DNA of 64,000 bases from Hoylesella enoeca JCM 12259 (lineage in GTDB: Bacteria; Bacteroidota; Bacteroidia; Bacteroidales; Bacteroidaceae): positions 62,001 through 126,000 of the forward strand of contig NZ_BAIX01000003.1 of the NCBI RefSeq assembly GCF_000613405.1, written 5' to 3'. Within the stretch, counting starts at the first letter, position 1, and every line of letters begins with the position of its first letter. A model generated the notes under the pieces. The model did no database searches. It saw nothing but the letters and a program-made list of their open reading frames with translations, and was not told the DNA's origin. Positions 45,872-53,996 of this stretch are shown piece by piece. The position numbers and the translations under genes are program-made.

Positions 45872-48405
45872 GCTTATTGCACACATTTCGCAGTGCCGGT
45901 CGCTGCCGGTTGCTGCCGGTTATTCTGCTATTGGGATTCTCGCTGACGGCTTCTTCTTTCTCGCTTTTCAAACACAAGAAGAAGCAGGCAAAGCAAGAGG
46001 TGAAGAAAGATGCTTATCAACGCGCACTCACAGACCATCGTTGTGATTCAGCCAAAGGGCCGTTCATGTCACTGTATAAGACTGATGGCAAGTTGCTCAT
46101 GGAACTCCCGCCTGCTTCTTTGGGACGAGATATGCTCATCGGAGCCACCATTTCGTCGGTGTCTAACCCGCAATTGGGCGAGATCGGACTCAAAAACTCG
46201 AATCTCGTGCACATCCGTTTCATCGAGAAAGACAGTGCGATGATCATGCAAGTGGTCAACACCGAATTGCTATCGAATGCAACCAATGCACGGGAGAAAA
46301 AGAATGTCCAACTCAATTACGACAATCTGGACTTTTATAGTTTCCCCATCAAGGCACGAAACAAAGCCAATGGTGGTGTGCTTTTCGATGTTTCGTCGTT
46401 TTTTCTGCGCGAAGACAAATTCTTCCCTGTCATCGCCAAGATGGCAGGACAATTCAAAGTGAATGCCAATCTCCAATCCGAAACTTCACGAATCGCATCA
46501 TTGAAAGTGTTCGAGAATAATGCCAGCGTGGAGATCGAACGCAATTATTTGGCCGGTTTGATGGGCGGAAGCGGACAAGCCGTATTGAATGATTATCCCG
46601 TCAGCATCGGAGTGAATTTCACTTTGGCTCTCTTGCCCGAAAAACCAATGACTCCACGTCTGAGTGATACGCGCATCGGCATGTTCCTGACGAGTAAAAT
46701 GGTGGAGAACGACGGACTGATCGAGAGAGTCACTTTTGTCAATCGGTGGCGCATCGAGCCCCAAGACACGGCGGCTTATTTTGCCGGTCAGCTCACCGAA
46801 CCCGTCAAACCAATCGTTTATTACATCGAAAACACATTCCCGAAACTATGGAAAGACGCGATCAAAGCGGGTGTGTTGCGATGGAACAAAGCCTTTGAAC
46901 GCATCGGATTCAAGAATGTAATGCAGGTCAAAGACTTCCCAACAGACGATCCGAAGTTTGATCCCGACAACTTCAAATATAATTGCATACGTTATCTTCC
47001 CGTTGCAGTGGAGAACGCGATGGGGCCTTCTTGGGTCGATCCTCGCAGTGGAGAGATTGTCAATGCCACGATATTGGTCTATAACGATGTGATCAACACG
47101 ATCAACAACTGGCGTTTCGTGCAGACCGCCCAACTCGATCCCGCAGCGCGGGCAACGACAATGCCCGACAGCATCATCGCTCAATCACTGGAATATGTCA
47201 TTGCACACGAAGTAGGTCACACGCTCGGTTTCATGCACAACATGGCTGCATCGGCCGCTTTCCCGACAGATTCACTCAGGTCGGCAACCTTTACCCGCGA
47301 ATTCGGAACAACTCCTTCGATCATGGATTATGCACGTTTCAATTACGTGGCACAACCCGAAGACAAAGGAGTCTGCCTCACTCCGCCCTTCCTCGGAGCC
47401 TATGATTATTACGCATTGGAGTGGGCTTATCGCGTGTTTCCACATTCACGGGGCTACAAAGACGATGCTGCGCATCTTCTGAAATTTGTCGATGCACATG
47501 CCGGCAACCCGCTTTACCGCTACGGTTTGCAGCAAACGAGCTTCCGCTATGATCCTTCGGCCATTGAAGAAGACCTCAGCGATGATCCCATCAAGGCCGG
47601 AACCTATGGGATGAAGAATCTGAACTATATCCTGAAGCATTTCGACAGTTGGATCAAAGACGGTGATGACGGTGTGCGCAAGGCAGAGTTGTATCGCGAA
47701 ATCATGTTGCAGGCTTATAGATATGTGCGCAACATCTATGCAAATGTCCCCGGAGTCTATCTCTATCAGACGTCGGAATCGTCTCGGCTGCCTCGTTATC
47801 GCGTGGTTCCAAAAGCCAAACAACGTGCATCCGCATTGTGGTTGCTGGCCCAGGCACGTCAATTCGGCGAAATGGGTATCGAGTCCGTGGAGCGTAAGTT
47901 GCCTGATTTGGCCTCACATCCGTTCCGTTTGCTGGCTCGCAACGTACAGTCCATGGCGATGGCAGCCGCTCCTCGCCTGGCGATCTCTCATTATTTGGAT
48001 TCCACTTCTTACTCGCCACTGGAGTATTTAGAAGACGTTTATCAAGACATCTTCCGTAAGACGTTGACCGGCGAAGAGTCGCTGACCGAGGCAGACATTG
48101 CAATGCAGCGCCTATATGTGGACTATCTGAAATCGGGTGTGGACGACATGACAAAGATCAACAATGTTCGTAACCTGCGCGCGATAGCCGAGGATTATTC
48201 GTTTCTCAATTTCGGAAATGGTTATGGAGAGCCAGAAACAATGTGGGCAGTGACGATCGACCGGACATCCGAATATCTGTTGCATTATGCGCAACAGTTG
48301 GAGCAACTGCTTTCAGCCCGCATCAAGACGACCAAAAATGCCGATCTGCACACGCATTACACCCTCTTGCACAAGCGTTTGGAGAAATACCTGAATCCAA
48401 AATGA
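45868..48405 (+). CDS. zinc-dependent metalloprotease (DUF5117/DUF5118 type)
   Basis: 845 residues, signal sequence near RLLPVILLLGFSLTASS. The metzincin motif is intact: H447-E448-V-G-H451-T-L-G-F-M-H457-N, and the Met-turn PSIMDY follows about 30 residues later. The same domain order as the preceding homologue, with no gaps in the match by eye. Secreted or periplasmic endopeptidase that would supply peptides to the SusC/SusD pair. Last gene of the fecI locus; the next gene is on the opposite strand. Confidence 0.9.
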   Translation: MSLLHTFRSAGRCRLLPVILLLGFSLTASSFSLFKHKKKQAKQEVKKDAYQRALTDHRCDSAKGPFMSLYKTDGKLLMELPPASLGRDMLIGATISSVSNPQLGEIGLKNSNLVHIRFIEKDSAMIMQVVNTELLSNATNAREKKNVQLNYDNLDFYSFPIKARNKANGGVLFDVSSFFLREDKFFPVIAKMAGQFKVNANLQSETSRIASLKVFENNASVEIERNYLAGLMGGSGQAVLNDYPVSIGVNFTLALLPEKPMTPRLSDTRIGMFLTSKMVENDGLIERVTFVNRWRIEPQDTAAYFAGQLTEPVKPIVYYIENTFPKLWKDAIKAGVLRWNKAFERIGFKNVMQVKDFPTDDPKFDPDNFKYNCIRYLPVAVENAMGPSWVDPRSGEIVNATILVYNDVINTINNWRFVQTAQLDPAARATTMPDSIIAQSLEYVIAHEVGHTLGFMHNMAASAAFPTDSLRSATFTREFGTTPSIMDYARFNYVAQPEDKGVCLTPPFLGAYDYYALEWAYRVFPHSRGYKDDAAHLLKFVDAHAGNPLYRYGLQQTSFRYDPSAIEEDLSDDPIKAGTYGMKNLNYILKHFDSWIKDGDDGVRKAELYREIMLQAYRYVRNIYANVPGVYLYQTSESSRLPRYRVVPKAKQRASALWLLAQARQFGEMGIESVERKLPDLASHPFRLLARNVQSMAMAAAPRLAISHYLDSTSYSPLEYLEDVYQDIFRKTLTGEESLTEADIAMQRLYVDYLKSGVDDMTKINNVRNLRAIAEDYSFLNFGNGYGEPETMWAVTIDRTSEYLLHYAQQLEQLLSARIKTTKNADLHTHYTLLHKRLEKYLNPK

Positions 48406-48487
48406 CAAGTGAAAACTGATTACTGACAGTGAACCACAGATCGTTCATGCGTTGCATCTTTCTCATGAGCGATTCATCAACATTCCA

Positions 48488-48563
48488 ACTAACGGTTACT
48501 TGCAATGCAAGTAACCGTTAGTCATTATCCGTTTAACCGTTAATTGCCACGCCATTAACGGTT
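48488..48563. repeat. intergenic palindromic repeat, copy 3
   Basis: Two dyads. ACTAACGGTTACTTGCA (48488-48504) and TGCAAGTAACCGTTAGT (48506-48522) are perfectly inverted around a single base. AACCGTTAAT (48535-48544) and ATTAACGGTT (48554-48563) form a second, with a 9-base loop. The region lies between two convergent genes. Confidence 0.85.
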
Positions 48564-48628
48564 TGTTGAGAAGCGACAAGACAATGACGTGCAATCAATT
48601 GACTATGAGCCGTTTTCTGGTAATTGCA

Positions 48629-50794
48629 TCACAAAGATTTAATCTTATGATAAACTTTCTCGATGAAAGTAGGATAGTCGTTCAGAATCACAGCCGAACC
48701 GAACTCTCCAGGCAGTGTTTCAGATAGTGAAACGTCAACATGCGACTTGTAATAAGTCATATATTGGCTTGCGTCTTGTAAAGAGTCATTCTCAGGAATA
48801 TGCACAACAAATACGAGTGTTTTATCAGGTGTATGGAGAAAGATATCCGTATTGTCATTAGATAAAGCTATATACTTCTTGATATAATAGCCAGAGAATG
48901 TCTCCCAATGTTTGATTGTTTTATCTCTCTTATAATAAGGCAGTTTATCAAAAATAATGAATATCTGAAAATAAGGAATCTTTCGACTTCTGATATTGGC
49001 TGTTTCACCAAGCATATTCTCAAAATAATTATTGGCATTTTGCGAATAATTCTGCATCACAAACTTAACAGCGATCCCCGCAATAGGCTTCTCACCTTGA
49101 CAAATAGTGATGTCCACCTTTTTATCAATATATCTTCCGTTGATCGTTCCTTCTTTATCCTCTCCGTAACCTTGTGCTTTCACATGATAGTCCGAGCCTA
49201 ACATACGCTCTAAATCTGCAGCAATAAAGCCATGCAAAGGCTTCAATTTGGCTGTACTTCGAGATGTTTCTCTCTCCAGAAAACTCTTAAACGAATCGGA
49301 GATAGCCTCAGAAAATCCCGATTCCCACTTAGAGAAATTTTTGATCCCATCATATTTCGCTGTTAATTTAAAGTTAAGATATCGCTCGAGAGCTTTTGAA
49401 TTAAATGTGTAATAGCCTCCGCTCTTATAGTTTCGCAATGCTTGAACATAAGAAATGAAGTCTTCACTCAGAATGAGTGACCGCACTTCATCCTGCGAAA
49501 CAGTTGCCAAAATATACAAGCCGCTATATACTCCGGTGCCTATCGGTGCCGAATTGAGTTTGATCGAAGATACATCACGAATGAGAGTCGTTATGGCCAG
49601 CTTATTCTTAAATACATCTTTTAAAGCTTGTGTGCGCCCATACAGATACCAGTTGGGACATTCTTTTTCGTTTTTTTGCTTCAAAAGAGATTCTTTATGA
49701 TCATTCAAATAAAGTGCAACCGTCTCATTTCGGAAAATCACTGACTTGGAATAAGGTCTCCCTTTCTCGTCATACGGAAAGAAAGCAGACTGCCATACAC
49801 CTGTCGAGGCCTTGATAACAGGTATCACAAACTGCTTAAATGGGATTATTCCGATGAAAACCTTATCGGCCAAAGTTGCAAAACCGTTTTTTACACAGAC
49901 GTATTTCTTACTTGGATAGAGCATGATTCGCCGCAGTTCTAATAATTGCTGGCGGTTCGCTAAATAAAACTCATTGTGGATATACATATCTTTCAGAGGG
50001 AGATAATCCACAAACACACGATCTTTTGCAGTTCTATCGTATCGATAATAAGCAACTGTTTCGGTCTGAATGTTATTTTTGATCAAGGCAATCAGTGTAT
50101 AAGTGGTAACCCCTTCGAATGCTTGGAAGTGGCCTAAATCTATAAGACATGTCAGATTTTGATGCCGGAAAAGATAGGTTCTCATGTGAGTTGCTGCCAA
50201 ACTCGTAAGCCATGAGCTTGGTGTAACATAGCATAAGCAGCCGTTTAGGTTAAGCATACGTAGCCCCAACTCATAAAACACAAGATAAAGATCTGTCATT
50301 CCACCTGTCGCAAACAAGAAAGTCTTCACCAAATCGTAGTGACTCTTCAAGTTGTGAACTCTGACATACGGCGGATTTCCTACCACGAAATCCATTCGGC
50401 CATCATATTTCGTGGTAGTAAGTGCATCTTGATGCAGAATATCCCACTCGATTTTAGCGAGTCCATAATTTGAAACCACAGTATCAAGATTGTAAAGACA
50501 ATTTTGATAAGCAGTCTCTTCAATCTCAATACCATGTATATAGGCCTGCAATTCATCTTTCAAAGCAGTTCGATCTGTGCTGTTTTCTAAAAAAACTTGG
50601 CAATATCTGTCTACGATCTCACATAAAAACGCGCCGTCCCCACAACTGTTATCGATGACGTGTTTATGCAAGATACCTGCTCCTGCATAGTTGCTGTAAT
50701 CCAGAATATTGCTTACCAAATAGTCTGGAGTAAATACTTGACCGCTGTATTTGATTAATCTACGACCGTTTTTCATCATCTTTTCATTTTGCAT
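48629..50794 (-). CDS. DNA adenine methyltransferase fused to PD-(D/E)xK-like nuclease domain
   Basis: 721 residues. The N-terminal N6-adenine methylase has motif I VIDNSCGDGAFLCEI (about 46-60), motif IV NPPYVR (140-145) and the middle target-recognition region. The C-terminal part (about 500-620) has YIDKKVDITICQGEKPIAGI then AVKFVMQNYSQNANNYFENM, a D561...K577 arrangement like a restriction nuclease. This is the layout of a single-chain restriction-modification enzyme. AT-rich codon use unlike its neighbours and isolation from other defence genes suggest horizontal acquisition. Recognition site unknown. Confidence 0.8.
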   Translation of the reverse strand: MQNEKMMKNGRRLIKYSGQVFTPDYLVSNILDYSNYAGAGILHKHVIDNSCGDGAFLCEIVDRYCQVFLENSTDRTALKDELQAYIHGIEIEETAYQNCLYNLDTVVSNYGLAKIEWDILHQDALTTTKYDGRMDFVVGNPPYVRVHNLKSHYDLVKTFLFATGGMTDLYLVFYELGLRMLNLNGCLCYVTPSSWLTSLAATHMRTYLFRHQNLTCLIDLGHFQAFEGVTTYTLIALIKNNIQTETVAYYRYDRTAKDRVFVDYLPLKDMYIHNEFYLANRQQLLELRRIMLYPSKKYVCVKNGFATLADKVFIGIIPFKQFVIPVIKASTGVWQSAFFPYDEKGRPYSKSVIFRNETVALYLNDHKESLLKQKNEKECPNWYLYGRTQALKDVFKNKLAITTLIRDVSSIKLNSAPIGTGVYSGLYILATVSQDEVRSLILSEDFISYVQALRNYKSGGYYTFNSKALERYLNFKLTAKYDGIKNFSKWESGFSEAISDSFKSFLERETSRSTAKLKPLHGFIAADLERMLGSDYHVKAQGYGEDKEGTINGRYIDKKVDITICQGEKPIAGIAVKFVMQNYSQNANNYFENMLGETANIRSRKIPYFQIFIIFDKLPYYKRDKTIKHWETFSGYYIKKYIALSNDNTDIFLHTPDKTLVFVVHIPENDSLQDASQYMTYYKSHVDVSLSETLPGEFGSAVILNDYPTFIEKVYHKIKSL

Positions 50795-50832
50795 TTACCA
50801 CATCTGTCGGCGTGGGGAGCTGTCAATGAGGT

Positions 50833-51642
50833 TTATTTCACGATGGAAGTCACTTTGTTACGGATGCCTTTCATATTGACAAGGAAAGCTTTGGCCGAGC
50901 CGAACTTTAAAAACATGTCGAGCCGGATGGGGATATGATTGGTGTCATCGGTGACAAAGAAGCGGACGATCTCTTTATATGCGCCGTCGTCGAGTTCCAA
51001 ATAAGAGAGTTGGAGACAGCGATATTTGATGCCGTTATCGGCTTTGATGATGACTTTTCCGCGATATTTGAGTTGCGCGGGAGTACGACCCTTGCCGTCG
51101 GCAATAGGAAATGGCACAACGTATCCGTTCTTCCAGCTTTCGGGATTGAATGAACGGGCACGCAAAAAAATGTTCATCATATCGAAGATGCAATCCGGAT
51201 AGGTGTGCTCTTGCCATTGATGAGTGCCGTCATTATGTTGGCGATGTTGCCGAACGTGGCAATTCCCGTTGGGATAGGTATAGAAGATTTCGTCGACTGT
51301 GTATCGCCTGCCCTCGTGCGCGCCTTTGCGGTAATACAACGGAGCCATATCTAACGAGGAATAACATAGGAGTGTGTCGCGGAGTATGAAGAGATTGTCC
51401 ACCTGCCGACTACCGCGCGTGATGAGACTGGCGCGATAGGCGGGCTTGCCTCCATAGCGACTTTGCACGGTGTACATTGTTGCTGTACCGGCTTTTACCC
51501 ACACGAATTTCCAATTGTAATAGAGATTGTAAGACAGAAATTCGCCCGACTGAAAAGCGTCGTTACGAAATGTGCATTGTGCTGAGGCCGAAACCGAGGC
51601 CCACAGGAGTGCAGATAATATGTAAAGTTTTGCTAATCGCAT
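50833..51642 (-). CDS. DUF3108-type periplasmic protein
   Basis: 269 residues from MRLAKLYILSALLWASVSAS (signal peptide). I reject the 53-residue upstream extension because it runs into the repeat at 51785. The mature protein is beta-rich: FLSYNLYYNWKFVWVKAGTA is the family opener, with KGRTPAQLKYRGKVIIKADN and RLDMFLKFGSAKAFLVNMKG at the end. Function unknown; relatives are outer-envelope or lipid-binding-like. It lies downstream of the Ig-like lipoprotein on the same strand after a repeat. Confidence 0.8.
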   Translation of the reverse strand: MRLAKLYILSALLWASVSASAQCTFRNDAFQSGEFLSYNLYYNWKFVWVKAGTATMYTVQSRYGGKPAYRASLITRGSRQVDNLFILRDTLLCYSSLDMAPLYYRKGAHEGRRYTVDEIFYTYPNGNCHVRQHRQHNDGTHQWQEHTYPDCIFDMMNIFLRARSFNPESWKNGYVVPFPIADGKGRTPAQLKYRGKVIIKADNGIKYRCLQLSYLELDDGAYKEIVRFFVTDDTNHIPIRLDMFLKFGSAKAFLVNMKGIRNKVTSIVK

Positions 51643-51814
51643 CGATGTTATGAGTTTTTGAGTTGATGAATTGACTTGTTTCTGAATGCTGCTTTGCGTG
51701 ATTCGAGCGCTATCCGACAACGGTTGTTCCATCCTTTCCAATCTGTTGCAACAGAGCGAGTGATCGAGTGGCGTTCCGATTAGATGCTTTTCGCACGACA
51801 ACTGACGGTTGGAA

Positions 51815-51860
51815 GCACGACGATTAACGGCTTTTCGCCATGCAATCTGCGCTTAATCGT
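51815..51860. repeat. intergenic palindromic repeat, copy 4
   Basis: Carries GCACGACGATTAACGG (51815-51830), identical to 34296-34311, followed by degenerate GCAATCTGCGCTTAATCG. It lies in the 254-bp gap 51643-51896, which holds no gene. Confidence 0.65.
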
Positions 51861-51896
51861 TTCACCTGTCCACGTTTGCATGTTTTCACCGCTGTA

Positions 51897-53996
51897 TTAT
51901 GGCTTCAGCATCTCGATACCCAACTGTCGGGCACGTTCGGCATTTCGGTGTTGGATGGTGCGTTGTTTATCGGCTTTCTGTTTGACGAGTTTGCTCGGTT
52001 TTTGGTGAGCCGCATTGCGATCAGTGGGATTCCACGTCTGCGTTACATCCCATTTAGCTTTACATTCGATGGCTTCGGGATAGTAATATACTGCTTCCGG
52101 CTGTCGGTCTTGTGCGAAGTTGCCGGTGTCCCAGATGCCGTTATCATTGCCGTCGACGAACATCCGGAGATAGAATGTACCCGGTTTGATGTAGAAAAAT
52201 TCAGCCGTTCCTGTGCTCGTCGATACCTCCTTGATCACCTTGTCATCGCCACTGAGCAGTTGGGCAACAACATGCTGGCCCGCAAACCCTGTGATATTGA
52301 CTAGCAACGAACTGTAATCGTCGAGTGAATGCACCTTGAATCCTTTTTTGAAAGCTGTGGACGCGTGTCCGTAAATATCGATGAATGCGGCACTGTCTAT
52401 CTCTAAACTGTATTCGATGTTGGGTCTCCACTCACCCATAAGTTCGTATTTGAGCCGCTGAATGAGTGTTGTGTCGGTCGTGGCCGTACTGTCTTTGTCG
52501 CGCGATCGGGGCAAATGTAACAGGAAAGGAGAGCGATACCACAACGTGTCGTGCTTGGAATAGAGATGTATCTTACTGGTATCGACTACGGCAGAAGGTG
52601 CCGGTAGCGAAATGAAAATGTTTTTATCGGGATCCAACTCAGATGGAGCTTCAATCTTGACAGCCAGTGGTTTCACAGGCATTTGCGTCTCATTGGGTTC
52701 TCCCTTCTTCTTGGCTTTCTCTTGTTTTTTGGTCCATTCATCTATGGCTTTTTGTTGTTGCTTGCGTCGCCATTCATAAGTTTGTTTGGAAAGAATGTCG
52801 AGTGTGTCGGTTTGCAGTTGTAAGACACCATTGCTATCGGTCTTTTCGTATTGCAATTGCACACGAAGCGTGTCTTGATTGATTAGCGACGAGTCACGGA
52901 GCCAATAGTTTACGGTGTCTCGCCGGGCATTGCTTTCGGTGATAAAAGCATTGTCTGCGTTGAAATTCAGCCCTCGGATACGGGGTAATTGCGGATTTCC
53001 GTAACTGAAAAAGAGCGTGAAATGATTGGCTTCGGTGCGCTCTGTTTTGAGCAGGTAGCGGTCGGTAATCTGCTCATTGAATGCTCGCAGCACGACATCA
53101 TCGGGCAAATAGTGCGTGTAATGTACCAAACTGATGGAGTCGATGCGCAGAGAGTCGCGCCAAATGGTATCTTGCCGTGTGTCAGGTTTGACCGAAGGAA
53201 TGATGATATCGCGATTGAACGCGATCTTTTCACTCTTTTGTTTGAAGGTATAATCACCATCGGCGTCTTGCAAGGCATAGATTCTGTAACGGCCGGGGGC
53301 CACTCCTTTGATGACGAAACGGCCGCGGCTGTCGGTTCGGGCCACGCGAAGCATTGGCTGTTTCGTGAATGCCGAGTCGGCAAGATTACTGTAAAGTCCC
53401 ACTAAAATGCCTTTAACCGGCTCTAAGTCGGCTGCTTCGACTACGTTACCGGCCACTTCCATCGTGTCGATCTGTGGTCCGGTGGAGAAACTGTAAGTGT
53501 AATTTCCCAGCGGATTACCCTCGTTGTTATCGGTAATTGCATCCGAGAAATCCACCGTGTAGGTTGTATTTGCTTTCAGGGAGTCTCTCAATGTCACTTG
53601 AATATGCTTGCCCATTCCTTTGATTTCGGCTGCTTCGAGTTGCGGCGGAGATACAATGACGTTCTCGGTAGCATTGTCTATCTTGATGAACTCATTGAAA
53701 TAGATGTTCACTCGCTTGCTTTTCACGTCTGTTCCCTTGTCTTTCGGGTGCGTGGCAATCACTCTTGGCGGTGTCTCATCATACCATCCGCCGTCGGGAT
53801 GACCCATTCGGGCGCAGGAAACAACGAGAGTCGAAGCGAGAAAGAGCAGGATTCCCCCTCCGACTCCCCCTCGAAGGGGGAGAGTATAATGGCGATATTT
53901 TAGGGATACAGCCGTAAAGTGGCGCCTGATGATCCTGTATATGTAATCTAATGTCATATTGTTCATATAAACAGTCATATCTAAAAATGTCCTCAT
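51897..53996 (-). CDS. large Ig-like-domain surface lipoprotein
   Basis: 699 residues. The N-terminal lipobox (ILLFLASTLVVSCARMG) follows a region encoded by a GC-rich repeat (TLPLRGGVGGG). Then comes a Big_5-like Ig domain (PPRVIATHPKDKGTDVKSKR, VNIYFNEFIKIDNATENVIV, VTLRDSLKANTTYTVDFSDA) and more beta domains, with a Lys-rich coiled stretch around 415-445. The C-terminal region looks carboxypeptidase-like (FVDGNDNGIWDTGNF). Its start overlaps the GH3 stop (ATGA at 53993-53996). Function unknown. Confidence 0.75.
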   Translation of the reverse strand: MRTFLDMTVYMNNMTLDYIYRIIRRHFTAVSLKYRHYTLPLRGGVGGGILLFLASTLVVSCARMGHPDGGWYDETPPRVIATHPKDKGTDVKSKRVNIYFNEFIKIDNATENVIVSPPQLEAAEIKGMGKHIQVTLRDSLKANTTYTVDFSDAITDNNEGNPLGNYTYSFSTGPQIDTMEVAGNVVEAADLEPVKGILVGLYSNLADSAFTKQPMLRVARTDSRGRFVIKGVAPGRYRIYALQDADGDYTFKQKSEKIAFNRDIIIPSVKPDTRQDTIWRDSLRIDSISLVHYTHYLPDDVVLRAFNEQITDRYLLKTERTEANHFTLFFSYGNPQLPRIRGLNFNADNAFITESNARRDTVNYWLRDSSLINQDTLRVQLQYEKTDSNGVLQLQTDTLDILSKQTYEWRRKQQQKAIDEWTKKQEKAKKKGEPNETQMPVKPLAVKIEAPSELDPDKNIFISLPAPSAVVDTSKIHLYSKHDTLWYRSPFLLHLPRSRDKDSTATTDTTLIQRLKYELMGEWRPNIEYSLEIDSAAFIDIYGHASTAFKKGFKVHSLDDYSSLLVNITGFAGQHVVAQLLSGDDKVIKEVSTSTGTAEFFYIKPGTFYLRMFVDGNDNGIWDTGNFAQDRQPEAVYYYPEAIECKAKWDVTQTWNPTDRNAAHQKPSKLVKQKADKQRTIQHRNAERARQLGIEMLKP
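53853..53882. repeat. GC-rich REP-like element inside a coding sequence
   Basis: Contains CTCCCCCTCGAAGGGGGAG (53864-53882), an 8-bp perfect stem around CGA, preceded by CCCCCTCCGA. It is read in frame as TLPLRGGVGGG in the lipoprotein's signal region. A second copy in the opposite orientation lies near 54011-54039. Confidence 0.75.
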
